Shown: in pieces, positions 1 to 8,203 of the stretch
How the letters are laid out: every line of letters starts with the position of its first letter
How positions within the stretch are numbered: the stretch's first letter is position 1
Notes under the pieces: model-generated
What the model was told of the DNA's origin: nothing
Databases searched by the model: none
The model's input: the letters and a program-made list of their open reading frames with translations, nothing else
NCBI GenBank assembly: GCA_964498755.1
Contig: CAZCIB010000016.1
Span: 1-47,026, forward strand
DNA length: 47,026 nt
Reading direction: 5' to 3'
Source: RZZS01 sp964498755
Lineage (GTDB): Bacteria; Pseudomonadota; Alphaproteobacteria; Micavibrionales; Micavibrionaceae
Translations under genes and position numbers: made by a program

Positions 1-81
1 TCCCACGAAAACCCTTACCCGTCAATGTGTTCTGATGCAGAGTCCGGTAGTGTGGCCCGGCGCAGTATATACAATAATTTA

Positions 82-849
82 CTAAAACGGAAAGATAATA
101 TCGTAAAGCTGCTGGCCGTAGCGGGGTTGCTGGACGTCCGTGATATGGCCTTCGCCGCCATAGACAATCCGGGCTTCGGCGATTTTTTCCGCAGAGATCG
201 AGTTATCCGTCGAGATGTCCTCGGGCCGGATGACGCCGTCAATGGCAAGGATGCGCTTTTCGAAATTCACCCGCACTTCCTGGCGGCCGTAGATCACAAG
301 ATTGCCGTTCGGCAAAATCTGAGTCACCAGCGCGGCGAGCTGGATTTCAATCTCTTCTTCGCGCTCAATGGAGCCTTCGCCGGAATGCGTGGAGTCCGCT
401 TCCGCGTCAATCAGGTCAGTGTTGTCAATGGCTTCCGGCAGCAACCTGTCGAGGCTCTGCTCATATCCGAGCAGACTATCCAGCCCGGCGCTCTCGGAGC
501 TCTGGCGGGAACGGCTTGAGGCGTTGTCCATCTCGGCTTCGTCGCTGATGCTGATGACCACCGTTATGATGTCGCCGACGTCATTGGCGCGCTGGTCCTT
601 GAAGAATGTCTGGCGGGTGCCGTCCCAGAGCGAGTTGGGCTGGCGCGTCGCGTCTTTGGGCGCCGGCATGGGCAGACTGACCGGCTGGTAATTCTTCTGC
701 ATCACCGGATTTTCAATCTTCGCCATTTCCGGCGCGCGCCCGATATTGGCGACCCTGTCGACGGAGCCGCAGGCCCCGAGGGCAAGCAAGGAGCTTATAC
801 TGATAATCAGCGTGACGTCCTTTGTGTGGTGCGCGGGATGATAAGCCAT
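82..849 (-). CDS. flgH: Flagellar L-ring protein FlgH
   Basis: Outer-membrane lipoprotein that forms the L-ring around the flagellar rod. The 255-residue product has an N-terminal hydrophobic segment ending in a lipobox (LGAC, near residue 27). The FlgH core follows, with NSLWDGTRQTFFKDQRAND near residues 72-90 and the conserved C-terminal part containing GNLVIYGRQEVRVN and IDGVIRPEDIS. Length is normal for the family. The ATG at 849 has a GGGAG Shine-Dalgarno sequence upstream. It is the last gene of the minus-strand run flgF-flgG-flgA-flgH. The P-ring gene flgI, which often follows, is not visible in the remaining 81 bases. Confidence 0.95.
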   Translation of the reverse strand: MAYHPAHHTKDVTLIISISSLLALGACGSVDRVANIGRAPEMAKIENPVMQKNYQPVSLPMPAPKDATRQPNSLWDGTRQTFFKDQRANDVGDIITVVISISDEAEMDNASSRSRQSSESAGLDSLLGYEQSLDRLLPEAIDNTDLIDAEADSTHSGEGSIEREEEIEIQLAALVTQILPNGNLVIYGRQEVRVNFEKRILAIDGVIRPEDISTDNSISAEKIAEARIVYGGEGHITDVQQPRYGQQLYDIIFPF

Positions 850-863
850 AGTTTTTCTCCCTG

Positions 864-1976
864 TTATTTAATCAGAACCGTCCTGGGCGCAGTAACGACG
901 CCTTCGACGGTCCGGCTTGACGTGTTGTTTACGACGCGCACGAATTCGCCTTTCGCGCCGCTGCGCAGCGCCCGGCCCTCGGCCGTCAGACGCAGCGTTC
1001 CGTGCTGATAGACAAGCATGACGTTTTCGCCGCGCGAGACGATTTGCGGGGCTTCAAGCTCCATTTCACGGACCGGTTTGCCGGACGTGACCATGCGCCG
1101 CGGCGTCAGGCCGGTTAAATCCTCTTCGCTCAGCAGGAAATCGTGCTGGATGTCTTTTTCGTACATATCGATCCACTCGATGTCCGAGGCGCGGATCAGG
1201 TCGCCGTTGCGCAGTGATTGCCTTAAGACAGGTACGGATACGATTTTGCGGACAGAGCCCATGGCCTGGAACTGGCGGACCGGGTTGTTCTTGTCCGGCG
1301 CGGCCATTGTCACCTGGAACCAGCCGCGGCCGCGATCAAAAGTCATGTCGACGACTTCCGCCGTTTCCGGGTATCCGTAAGGCAGGATCAGGCGGTTATC
1401 GCCCGAAGCCAGGACGATGTCGAAATTGCCCCTCAAGGATTCATGTTCTTTGAGGTAATCCACAACGATATCCGAGATTGTCTCTTCACCCAGAACAGTG
1501 GCGGCGCGGGTCAGCGTGATCCTGTCCGCGTTTCCGGAGGGACGCCATGGCAGGTCAAGCGCAAGCGCTATGCGAAGAAGCGTGCGCGCGCCGAGCACCA
1601 TGTCTTTGCCCGGTTGCGGGGCAGGGCCCAGAACCTTGCCGGAATTGCCTTCAAGCCCGCCGAAAATATCGCCGAGCGTTATTTTTTCGCCCGTGATCAC
1701 CGTCGCGTTTTTCAGATAGACCTGCGATGCGTGCGCTGAGCGGCTCGCCATGAAGACTATAATGAGCCCCATAACGACAGCCAGCATGACGGCCGCGACG
1801 TGAATAAAGAGGTCGAGCTTGGAAGTGGTGGAGCGGTTTATTCCCCTCACCCTCCCGCTGCGCGGGTCCCTCCCTCTCCCTGGGTAGAGGGTATTATCAA
1901 CCTCTCCCTCGGGAGAGGCCGGATCGCTGTAAGCGATCCGGGTGAGGGGCGTGGTCAGGGTATGATCTGTGCTCAT
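864..1976 (-). CDS. flgA: Flagellar P-ring assembly chaperone FlgA, with a palindromic element in its N-terminus
   Basis: Periplasmic chaperone for P-ring assembly. The C-terminal half (about residues 210-370) shows the SAF/ChapFlgA pattern, including SVPVLRQSLRNGDLIRASDI and GKPVREMELEAPQIV. A hydrophobic export segment lies at about residues 56-80. Residues 10-45 are the translation of a palindromic repeat (1843-1949), so the protein carries an unusual 55-residue cytosolic leader before its signal segment. The ATG at 1976 has AGGGAG upstream, 14 bases after the flgG stop. An internal ATG just inside the hydrophobic segment would avoid the repeat but would lack a basic n-region, so the upstream start is preferred. 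Identity is clear; the N-terminus is less certain. Confidence 0.88.
   Translation of the reverse strand: MSTDHTLTTPLTRIAYSDPASPEGEVDNTLYPGRGRDPRSGRVRGINRSTTSKLDLFIHVAAVMLAVVMGLIIVFMASRSAHASQVYLKNATVITGEKITLGDIFGGLEGNSGKVLGPAPQPGKDMVLGARTLLRIALALDLPWRPSGNADRITLTRAATVLGEETISDIVVDYLKEHESLRGNFDIVLASGDNRLILPYGYPETAEVVDMTFDRGRGWFQVTMAAPDKNNPVRQFQAMGSVRKIVSVPVLRQSLRNGDLIRASDIEWIDMYEKDIQHDFLLSEEDLTGLTPRRMVTSGKPVREMELEAPQIVSRGENVMLVYQHGTLRLTAEGRALRSGAKGEFVRVVNNTSSRTVEGVVTAPRTVLIK
1843..1949. repeat. In-frame palindromic element in flgA
   Basis: Perfect 10-base terminal inverted repeats CCCCTCACCC (1843-1852) and GGGTGAGGGG (1940-1949). Inside are hairpins CTCTCCC-TC-GGGAGAG and GGATCGCT-GTA-AGCGATCC. 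It is of the widespread CCCTCTCCC/GGGTGAGGG class and is translated as FlgA residues 10-45. Confidence 0.88.
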
Positions 1977-1990
1977 ATCACTTTAACTCC

Positions 1991-2776
1991 CTATCTCAAC
2001 TGATTGACCGTGCTCATCATTTCGTCGCTTGTGCTGATGACGTTGGAGTTCATCTCGTAAGCGCGCTGCGCGGTGATCAGGTTCGTGATTTCTTCAACCA
2101 CGTTGACGTTGGATTGCTCGAGCATGCCCTGCTGCAGCATGCCGAAATTCTCGGCCCCCGGACTGCCGGTCGTGGGCGCGCCGGATGCTTCGGTTTCGAT
2201 AAACATGTTATCGCCGACGGCTTCAAGGCCGGCCGGGTTCACAAAACTGGCAAGCTGGATCTGCCCGAGACTGGTCAGGGTCGCTTGCCCCTGAAGTTTG
2301 GCGAACACCTCGCCATTGCTGTTGATGTCGACGTCAACGGCGTCATCGGGAACGACGATCGCGGGCTCTACGGGGTAGCCTTTGGTGTTGACGATTTCGC
2401 CGTCAGCGTTCACCTGAAACACGCCGGAGCGCGTGTAGGCGGTTTCCCCTGTCGGGAGCTGTATTTGAAAGTAGCCATCGCCGGTCAGAGCAAGATCAAA
2501 CGGGTTTTCGGTCGTCTGCAAGGGGCCTTGCTCGTGGATGCGGTAAACGGAGGCGACTTTTACGCCCAGTCCGAGCTGAAGACCGGAAGGCAGCACCGTT
2601 CCGGCGTCCGAGGAAATCGTGCCGGGTCGGTCGATATTCTGGTAGATCAGGTCCTGAAAGTCGACGCGCTGGCGTTTGTAGCCGTTGGTCGACATGTTGG
2701 CGATGTTATTGGATATGACGTCCACGTTCATCTGCTGGGCCAGCATGCCCGTCGCGCCGATGTCTAGTGATCTCAT
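1991..2776 (-). CDS. flgG: Flagellar distal rod protein FlgG
   Basis: Distal rod subunit of the flagellar basal body. The 261-residue product has the N-terminal rod signature (LDIGATGMLAQQMNVDVISN, then NMSTNGYKRQRVDFQDL). The FlgE/F/G domain contains FDLALTGDGYFQIQLPTGE and YTRSGVFQVNADGEIV. The C-terminal helix has NVNVVEEITNLITAQRAYEMN. Length and motif order are standard. It sits 22 bases after flgF and 14 bases before flgA, so it is almost certainly co-transcribed with both. Confidence 0.97.
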   Translation of the reverse strand: MRSLDIGATGMLAQQMNVDVISNNIANMSTNGYKRQRVDFQDLIYQNIDRPGTISSDAGTVLPSGLQLGLGVKVASVYRIHEQGPLQTTENPFDLALTGDGYFQIQLPTGETAYTRSGVFQVNADGEIVNTKGYPVEPAIVVPDDAVDVDINSNGEVFAKLQGQATLTSLGQIQLASFVNPAGLEAVGDNMFIETEASGAPTTGSPGAENFGMLQQGMLEQSNVNVVEEITNLITAQRAYEMNSNVISTSDEMMSTVNQLR

Positions 2777-2798
2777 GGTTTTCCTCCTTCAGGCCTGT

Positions 2799-3515
2799 CT
2801 ATTGTCTCGTTAATCTCTGTATGACCGTACGCTGACGCTCGTGCTCGCTTTGCACCATGCGCTGCGCCGACTGATAATCGCGCGACACCTCGATCATTCT
2901 GGTCAGTTCCAGAACGCCGTTGACGTTCGAGCCTTCAATGGCTCCCTGCTGCACGCGGGTTTGCGTCGCGGGATTTCCGGGAACCGGCGCGGCATACAAA
3001 TTGCTTCCGCGCGGCTCAAGACTCTGGATATTGTCGAATTCCGTGATCTGGAGGCGGGCGATTTCGCCTTGTTCGCTTGAGATGAAGCCGTCTTCGGAAA
3101 TACGGATACTGGCGGCGTCGCGCGGGATTAAAATCGGCGCACCGCCCTCGTCGACGACCGGATAGCCCTGCGGCGTGACAAGCTCGCTGTTGACGTTCAG
3201 TTCAAAATTCCCGGCGCGCGTGTACTGGATGCCTGCCGGAGTCTGGACCCCGAAAAAGCCGGGCCCGGCGAGCGCGACGTCCAGCGGGTTGCCCGTCATC
3301 GAGACCGGGCCGGCCTTGGTCACCTGGAACTGCCCGGCGTCAAGAACCATGCGCACCGGTTCGCCGTTTTTCGGATTGGAGACGTATTCGTCAAAGACCA
3401 TGTTCTGGGCGCGGTAGCCGGGCGTACTCATATTCGCAATGTTATTGGCGATCGTGTCCATGTTGCTGCGGAGCGCCATCTGGCGGGACAGGCCTATAAA
3501 GATCGGATTTTCCAT
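2799..3515 (-). CDS. flgF: Flagellar proximal rod protein FlgF
   Basis: Proximal rod subunit. The 238-residue product starts with a rod-type N-terminus (ENPIFIGLSRQMALRSNMD, NIANMSTPGYRAQNMVFDEY). It contains NPLDVALAGPGFFGVQTPAG and the family C-terminus (SNVNGVLELTRMIEVSRDYQ). It is the first gene of the flgFGAH run, and a sigma-54-like promoter lies about 55 bases upstream on the same strand (3569-3584). Confidence 0.96.
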   Translation of the reverse strand: MENPIFIGLSRQMALRSNMDTIANNIANMSTPGYRAQNMVFDEYVSNPKNGEPVRMVLDAGQFQVTKAGPVSMTGNPLDVALAGPGFFGVQTPAGIQYTRAGNFELNVNSELVTPQGYPVVDEGGAPILIPRDAASIRISEDGFISSEQGEIARLQITEFDNIQSLEPRGSNLYAAPVPGNPATQTRVQQGAIEGSNVNGVLELTRMIEVSRDYQSAQRMVQSEHERQRTVIQRLTRQ

Positions 3516-3568
3516 CTGTAAAAAACGTCCTTGTTGGTTTTCGCGTTGGTTTAACCCGCAGAACCCTA

Positions 3569-3584
3569 TGCACAGGCTGTGCCA
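3569..3584 (-). promoter_or_regulatory. Putative sigma-54 promoter for flgFGAH
   Basis: On the minus strand the sequence reads TGGCACAGCCTGTGCA. Against the sigma-54 consensus TGGCACG-N4-TTGCA, the -24 GG and -12 GC are both present with the required 10-base spacing, and most flanking positions match. The transcript would start near 3558, about 40 bases before the flgF ATG. Sigma-54 control of rod and hook genes is established in several alphaproteobacteria. The same bases form the near-palindrome GCACAG-G-CTGTGC, so an operator is an alternative reading. Confidence 0.6.
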
Positions 3585-3691
3585 GATTTTTAAGTTGCTG
3601 TTTTGTATGGGTTGTTGTGCCTTGCGTCAGGATTGCGCGCGTCTGCGCCAATCTGGCGCACAGACTTGCCGTGATTAGCTGTCGGCAGTTT

Positions 3692-3719
3692 TTGCCATAT
3701 GGATCAGAGCAGGTATAAT
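3692..3719 (+). promoter_or_regulatory. Putative sigma-70 promoter for the DUF4160/DUF2442 pair
   Basis: A -35 TTGCCA (3692-3697) and a perfect -10 TATAAT (3714-3719) are separated by 16 bases, about 55 bases before the DUF4160 start. It is one of the best consensus-type promoters in the window and suggests the pair is transcribed independently of the flagellar genes. Confidence 0.55.
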
Positions 3720-3775
3720 TTCTTTCAGTTATTTTGATAGAGTGATAGCTTAGAGACAAAAAGAATTATGCTATA

Positions 3776-4006
3776 ATGCCTACAGTACTTAGAATTCGTG
3801 GTTACCGCTTTTTCTTTTACGCAGCGGTCAGTGACGAACCGCCGCATGTGCATGTGTTCAAGGACGGGAAAGAATTGAAAGTCTGGCTTGAAAGCATGAC
3901 GACCGCTGTGAATAAAGGATTTTCCTCGCGGGAAGTGGTAACTATCGCCGATATGGCGTACGAGAACCGCGATCTTTTAATGGAGGCTTGGAATGACTAC
4001 TTTTGA
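3776..4006 (+). CDS. DUF4160 family protein
   Basis: A 76-residue protein with the DUF4160 pattern: an N-terminal RIRGYRFFFYAAVSDEPPHVHV stretch (Pfam-type GYRF, then EPPHVHV), a WLE core and a C-terminal helix ending in the WNDYF region. The function of the family is not established. It is usually encoded directly before a DUF2442 gene, as here, with a 14-base overlap. The two are often regarded as a toxin-antitoxin-like pair on the basis of size and co-occurrence only. It lies between two flagellar operons and has its own strong sigma-70-like promoter. Confidence 0.85.
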   Translation: MPTVLRIRGYRFFFYAAVSDEPPHVHVFKDGKELKVWLESMTTAVNKGFSSREVVTIADMAYENRDLLMEAWNDYF

Positions 4007-4283
4007 CCAAGGAGATGACAGGCACGAACCTGTTGAAGTCATTTGCTCTGATGAGATGCTGAGCGTTCGCCTTCGCGACGGGCGCAGTGTCAGCGCTCCG
4101 CTCTGGTGGTATCCGCGCCTCCATGGCGCAACGCCAGCTGAGCGTACGCGTTACGAGCTTATGCCTCTCGGCGTCCATTGGCCGGAGATTGACGAGGACA
4201 TCAGCGTTCGTGGCCTCATTCTGGGAAACAAGGCGCCAGAAGCGCGCGCCCCGGAGCTGCGTGAGCCAGAAAGCACGAGATAG
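3993..4283 (+). CDS. DUF2442 family protein
   Basis: A 96-residue protein with the DUF2442 features: LRDGRSVSAPLWWYPRL near residues 25-45, then the conserved ending HWPEIDEDISVRGLILG. A proline/glutamate-rich tail follows. It overlaps the 3' end of the DUF4160 gene by 14 bases, implying translational coupling. The biological role is unknown; a regulatory or antitoxin-like partner is the usual speculation. Confidence 0.85.
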   Translation: MTTFDQGDDRHEPVEVICSDEMLSVRLRDGRSVSAPLWWYPRLHGATPAERTRYELMPLGVHWPEIDEDISVRGLILGNKAPEARAPELREPESTR

Positions 4284-4390
4284 GCTCTCCCTGTCTATAA
4301 GCTCTTGCGGCGTTTACGACCCGCCATGACAATCCAGAAAAAGAATGATAAATTCTTATGAATCATGCATTTTTCTAAAAGGGCGCTCTG

Positions 4391-4963
4391 ATGACCGACG
4401 ACAAAGTGGATGCAAGCCTAGACGATGAAGACGAAGAAGGCGGCGAAGAACAGGGCGGCGCCGGGGGCGGCCTCGACGCGAAAAAGATTGTTCTGTTTGT
4501 CTTGCTTCCGCTTTTCATTTTGATCGGGGCGGGCGCGGGGCTGTATTTTTCCGGCACGCTGGACTCACTGCTTGCGCCGAAAACGGAAGAAGGGGAGACG
4601 AAAAACGCGGGCAAGAGTAAGGACGGCGATGGAGAAGGCAAGAAAACAGGCTCGATCGGCGCGGCGTTTTTGCCTATGCCCGATATGCTGGTCAATTTGA
4701 GTACGCCGGACGGTCAGCCGCGCTATTTGCGCCTTCGCGTTCAGCTTGAACTGAACAGCCAGGCTGACGCGGATGCGATCCAGGCGGTTATGCCGCGCGT
4801 GGTGGATCAGTTTCAAACCTATCTGCGGGAGCTGCGCGTCAAGGACTTGCGGGGATCCGCCGGGATGTACCGCCTGCAGATCGAGCTTCTGGCGCGCGTC
4901 AACGCCGCCGCATACCCCATTGAAGTCAAGGATGTCCTGTTCCAGGAAATTTTGATACAATAA
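4391..4963 (+). CDS. fliL: Flagellar basal body-associated protein FliL
   Basis: Inner-membrane protein that surrounds the stators and supports motor torque. The 190-residue product has a very acidic cytoplasmic N-terminus (residues 1-30), one membrane segment (about 33-53), a charged linker, and the FliL domain (about 90-190) with NLSTPDGQPRYLRLRVQLEL and the ending DVLFQEILIQ. It opens the run fliL-fliM-DUF6468-motE-cheY-cheZ. It is followed by an inverted-repeat spacer (4966-5054) before fliM. Confidence 0.93.
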   Translation: MTDDKVDASLDDEDEEGGEEQGGAGGGLDAKKIVLFVLLPLFILIGAGAGLYFSGTLDSLLAPKTEEGETKNAGKSKDGDGEGKKTGSIGAAFLPMPDMLVNLSTPDGQPRYLRLRVQLELNSQADADAIQAVMPRVVDQFQTYLRELRVKDLRGSAGMYRLQIELLARVNAAAYPIEVKDVLFQEILIQ

Positions 4964-4965
4964 AG

Positions 4966-5054
4966 TGGCGAGTTGGGAGTGGTGATTTGCGAGTTATGGC
5001 TCATAACATGATCCATTGCAGAAACTCTCGACTCACAACTCGCTACTCGCAACT
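4966..5054. repeat. Inverted-repeat spacer, fliL-fliM junction
   Basis: The left arm (4966-4997) is a degenerate run of a GCGAGTTG/GGAGTG-type unit. The right arm (5024-5054) is its approximate inverse, with ACTCGC/AACTCG units. A small perfect hairpin GTTATG-GCT-CATAAC sits in the centre. It begins two bases after the fliL stop. There is no poly-T tract, so it is not a classical terminator. Confidence 0.7.
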
Positions 5055-5116
5055 GAAAACGGCACGATATTTGCCTCTTAACCTGGAACAGTAACTGTAA
5101 TCACGGACCTGCCTGA

Positions 5117-6259
5117 ATGAGCGATACCGAAACGCCAGCCGATGAAACCGCTCAGATGAGCGATGAAGAAAAGGCCATGATGGAGGAATGGGAAACCATG
5201 GCCTCTGATGGCGATGGCGGCGGTGGGGAAGACGCCGGAATGGATGCGACGCCCGAGTTTGACGCCATGATGGGTGAAGACGAGGACGGCAACACGCGTA
5301 TCCTCAATCAGGAAGAAATCGACAGCCTGCTGGGATTTGACGACGAGGGCGCAGGCGGGGAGATGTCCGGCGTTATGGCGCTGATCAATTCCGCCATGGT
5401 TAATTACGAGCGTTTGCCGATGCTCGATATTGTCTTTGACCGGCTTGTTCGTCTGATGTCGACGTCTTTAAGGAACCTGACGTCCGATAACGTCGAGGTC
5501 AGTCTTGACCAGGTTTCGACCGTGCGCTTCGGCGACTACATGAATTCCATTCCTCTTCCTGCCATGCTGACCGTGTTCAAGGCCGAGGAGTGGGACAATC
5601 ACGGCCTGCTGGTGACGGACAGCGCCCTGATTTATTCCATCGTTGACGTGCTGCTTGGCGGGCGGAAGGGGACTCCGGCGATCCGCGTTGAAGGGCGGCC
5701 ATACACCACGATTGAAACGAAGCTCGTCGAAAAAATGGTACAGGTCGCTATGAGCGATTTATCTTCCGCATTCGATCCGCTGTCGCCGGTGAGTTTTTCC
5801 GTCGAACGCATGGAGACGAACCCCCGCTTTGCCACGATTACCCAGTCGGGCAATGCCTGCGTCCTTGCGCGTTTGCGTGTCGATATGGGCGACCGCGGCG
5901 GGCGGATTGAAATACTGGTGCCTTACGCGACGCTGGAGCCGATCCGCGAGCTTCTACTTCAGATGTTCATGGGTGAGAAGTTCGGACGGGATTCGATCTG
6001 GGAAACGCACTTGACGAACGAGCTTTATAAGACGGAAGTGCATCTGTCGGCCGTTTTGGGCGAAGCAACCGTATCTTTGCACGATATCCTGAACTGGAAA
6101 GTGGGCACGCAAATCATCTTTCCCACGCAGCTTGATGACTGGCTGGAGCTGCGTTGCGGTCACGTGCCGATGTTCCGGGGGCCGGTCGGGCAAAAACAGG
6201 ATCATATCGCGGTGCGCATCGAGCGTTATATCGAGCCTGAAGAAGAGGATCAGCAGTAA
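5117..6259 (+). CDS. fliM: Flagellar motor switch protein FliM
   Basis: C-ring switch protein that binds phospho-CheY. The 380-residue product carries the CheY-binding motif ILNQEEIDSLLGF at residues 62-73, displaced from the usual extreme N-terminus by an acidic, glycine-rich extension. The FliM middle domain follows (e.g. LRNLTSDNVEVSLDQVSTVRFGDY). The C-terminal SpoA/FliN-like domain (about 290-370) contains LHDILNWKVGTQIIF. It is directly abutted by the DUF6468 gene. FliG and FliN are not encoded in this window. Confidence 0.96.
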   Translation: MSDTETPADETAQMSDEEKAMMEEWETMASDGDGGGGEDAGMDATPEFDAMMGEDEDGNTRILNQEEIDSLLGFDDEGAGGEMSGVMALINSAMVNYERLPMLDIVFDRLVRLMSTSLRNLTSDNVEVSLDQVSTVRFGDYMNSIPLPAMLTVFKAEEWDNHGLLVTDSALIYSIVDVLLGGRKGTPAIRVEGRPYTTIETKLVEKMVQVAMSDLSSAFDPLSPVSFSVERMETNPRFATITQSGNACVLARLRVDMGDRGGRIEILVPYATLEPIRELLLQMFMGEKFGRDSIWETHLTNELYKTEVHLSAVLGEATVSLHDILNWKVGTQIIFPTQLDDWLELRCGHVPMFRGPVGQKQDHIAVRIERYIEPEEEDQQ

Positions 6260-6928
6260 ATGACGATTATTGGAATGATGCTGGATATCATCATTATGTT
6301 GCTGCTGGGCGTAACGATTTTTTACGCCCTCCGCCTCTCGAAAAGCCTCAGCGTCATCCGGGACAGCCGGGGCGACATGGCCCGAATGATGAAGGATCTG
6401 ACCCGGAACATTGAAAAGGCGGAAGACGCGGTTTTGCGCCTGAAAAATACGGCCAATGACTCAGGTAAGGATTTGCAGGTTATTATAAATGAGTCCAAGG
6501 CGTTATCGGAAGAGCTTCAGTTTATAAATGAAGCAAGCGACAGTCTGGCGAGGCGCCTTGAGCAGGCCGTCGAAAAAAGCCATAACCGCGCCGCCGTTCA
6601 GGAGAATTATGAAGACGACGCTGTGGAGCAATATTTTTCCGACCCGGAGCTTGAGAAAATTTTTCGCCCGGCGCAGGAAACGCCGCACAGGAAGCCTTCA
6701 AAGCCCTCGTACAAAAAGAAGCAGGAAGAGCCATTCCGCAAATCGCGTGGCGCTTACGAGGGCGGGTTTGCCATTCGGGATCCGGATTTTGACGCGGGAT
6801 TTGAAGATCATGACGATCAGGAAAATTCTGCCGGGGCAGGCGATATGGAGACGGATATCCCTCGGACCGAAGCGGAACGGGACCTTCTGGCGGCAATACA
6901 AAAGAAACGCAAGGGAGGCTCGAGCTAG
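6260..6928 (+). CDS. DUF6468-type membrane protein in the flagellar cluster
   Basis: The start codon is adjacent to the fliM stop. The 222-residue product has one N-terminal membrane segment (about residues 4-24), then a long helical, coiled-coil-like region (about 30-115), then a charged, probably disordered tail. This matches the DUF6468 proteins found next to fliM and motE in Rhodospirillales-type clusters. The function is unknown. The context suggests a motor-associated, cytoplasm-facing anchor protein, which is inference only. Confidence 0.75.
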   Translation: MTIIGMMLDIIIMLLLGVTIFYALRLSKSLSVIRDSRGDMARMMKDLTRNIEKAEDAVLRLKNTANDSGKDLQVIINESKALSEELQFINEASDSLARRLEQAVEKSHNRAAVQENYEDDAVEQYFSDPELEKIFRPAQETPHRKPSKPSYKKKQEEPFRKSRGAYEGGFAIRDPDFDAGFEDHDDQENSAGAGDMETDIPRTEAERDLLAAIQKKRKGGSS

Positions 6929-6931
6929 GCA

Positions 6932-7660
6932 ATGAGGGCCTTGTTGCGTCATATGCGTTTGCTGCCGTTGCTGGTTTTTGTCGCGGCGCTTTCTTTCCTT
7001 GTCAGGTTTGGCGAGGTCACGACGGGTTACTCCGTGAATAGCGGAGCTGTGCTGGCTGTGGAAGAGGTGAATGAAGAGCCGCCGCCACTAAGCGGGGAGG
7101 CTGTTGAAGAGAATAGCGAAGATGAGGGCGCGGACGGCGAGTCTTCATCCGCCGAACCAAAAACTGGAAACGATCCAGATATCGTCGATTTGCAGGGCGC
7201 GTCTGATGAGATCTGGCGCGACGCCGGCGATGAAGAGGCGGAAATGTCCGGCGTTTCCATGGAGTTATTTGAGGATTTGGCCGCACGCAGGGAAGAGCTT
7301 GAACAGCGCGAGCGCGAGATCGTAACGCGCGAGGCCCTTCTTCAGGCCGCCGAGCAGGAGCTCGATCAGAAATACCGGGAGCTTGAAATTCTGCGCGGCG
7401 AGCTGGAGGCGTTGCTTGAAAAGCAGTCTGAAGAAGAGGAAGCGCGCATTCAAAGCCTTGTTAAAATATACGAAGGTATGAAGTCCAAGGACGCGGCGCG
7501 CATTTTCAATACGCTCGATATCGACGTGCTTGTTGAGGTTATGGCCCGCATGTCTGAACGCAAGCTCTCGCCGATACTCGCCGACATGAATCCCGAGCGC
7601 GCCCGCGCCGTGACGATTATCCTGGCGCAGCAAAAGCAGCTTCCTGAATTGCCGCAGTAA
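6932..7660 (+). CDS. MotE-like flagellar motor protein
   Basis: The 242-residue product has an N-terminal membrane or signal segment (about residues 7-25), an acidic Glu/Asp-rich linker (about 45-110), a coiled coil (about 115-170, starting near ARREELEQREREI) and a C-terminal MgtE-N-like helical domain (VKIYEGMKSKDAARIFNTLD, then MARMSERKLSPILADMNPER). In other alphaproteobacteria MotE is a periplasmic chaperone for MotC. Here no motC is seen, so the partner is unknown. It is four bases after the DUF6468 gene. Confidence 0.82.
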   Translation: MRALLRHMRLLPLLVFVAALSFLVRFGEVTTGYSVNSGAVLAVEEVNEEPPPLSGEAVEENSEDEGADGESSSAEPKTGNDPDIVDLQGASDEIWRDAGDEEAEMSGVSMELFEDLAARREELEQREREIVTREALLQAAEQELDQKYRELEILRGELEALLEKQSEEEEARIQSLVKIYEGMKSKDAARIFNTLDIDVLVEVMARMSERKLSPILADMNPERARAVTIILAQQKQLPELPQ

Positions 7661-7800
7661 GCGGGCAAAAAGTTTTTACGCTTCTTGAAGGATGAAGCGT
7701 TTGCCGTCATACTCGTTTTTGTCGTACATTTGAAAATCATGGAGTGCGATGCGATTCTGGCATCGCTTGATCAAGCAAAACAAACCGGGAGAACGCTCGG

Positions 7801-8175
7801 ATGGATACAAACATGAATGTCCTCATTGTCGATGACTATCAGACAATGCTCAGGATCATTAAGAACCTGCTTAAGCAGATCGGCTTTAACAGCGTTGACG
7901 AGGCCACGGACGGTTCGATGGCTTTCGAGATGCTGCAGACAAAAAACTACGGGCTTGTGATTTCGGACTGGAACATGGAGCCGATGACGGGGCTGGAGCT
8001 TCTGAAGCAGGTGCGCGCCTCCAATGACGCGTTCAGCAAGGTGCCGTTTATCATGGTGACGGCGGAAAGCAAGACGGAAAACGTTATTGCCGCCAAGCAG
8101 GCCGGCGTAAACAATTATATTGTCAAACCATTCAACGCCGAGACGCTGAAAACAAAAATCGAAAGCGTTCTTTAA
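7801..8175 (+). CDS. cheY: Chemotaxis response regulator CheY
   Basis: Single-domain receiver of 124 residues. Acidic pair D11-D12, phospho-acceptor D56 (VISDWNMEPMTG), switch Thr (MVTAESK) and Lys of KPF are all present. Phosphorylated CheY binds the N-terminal motif of FliM to change motor rotation. The 140-base gap after the MotE gene allows a separate promoter. It is followed 28 bases later by its likely phosphatase gene, cheZ. Confidence 0.94.
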   Translation: MDTNMNVLIVDDYQTMLRIIKNLLKQIGFNSVDEATDGSMAFEMLQTKNYGLVISDWNMEPMTGLELLKQVRASNDAFSKVPFIMVTAESKTENVIAAKQAGVNNYIVKPFNAETLKTKIESVL

Positions 8176-8203
8176 AGCATAATGTTTAGCCAAAGGGCCG
8201 GAA

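Noticed and set aside
2114..2767. 217-residue plus-strand open frame
   Set aside because: Exact antisense shadow of flgG.
7741..7800. TGGCAT near 7767 as a sigma-54 promoter for cheY
   Set aside because: The -12 GC is not at the required spacing.
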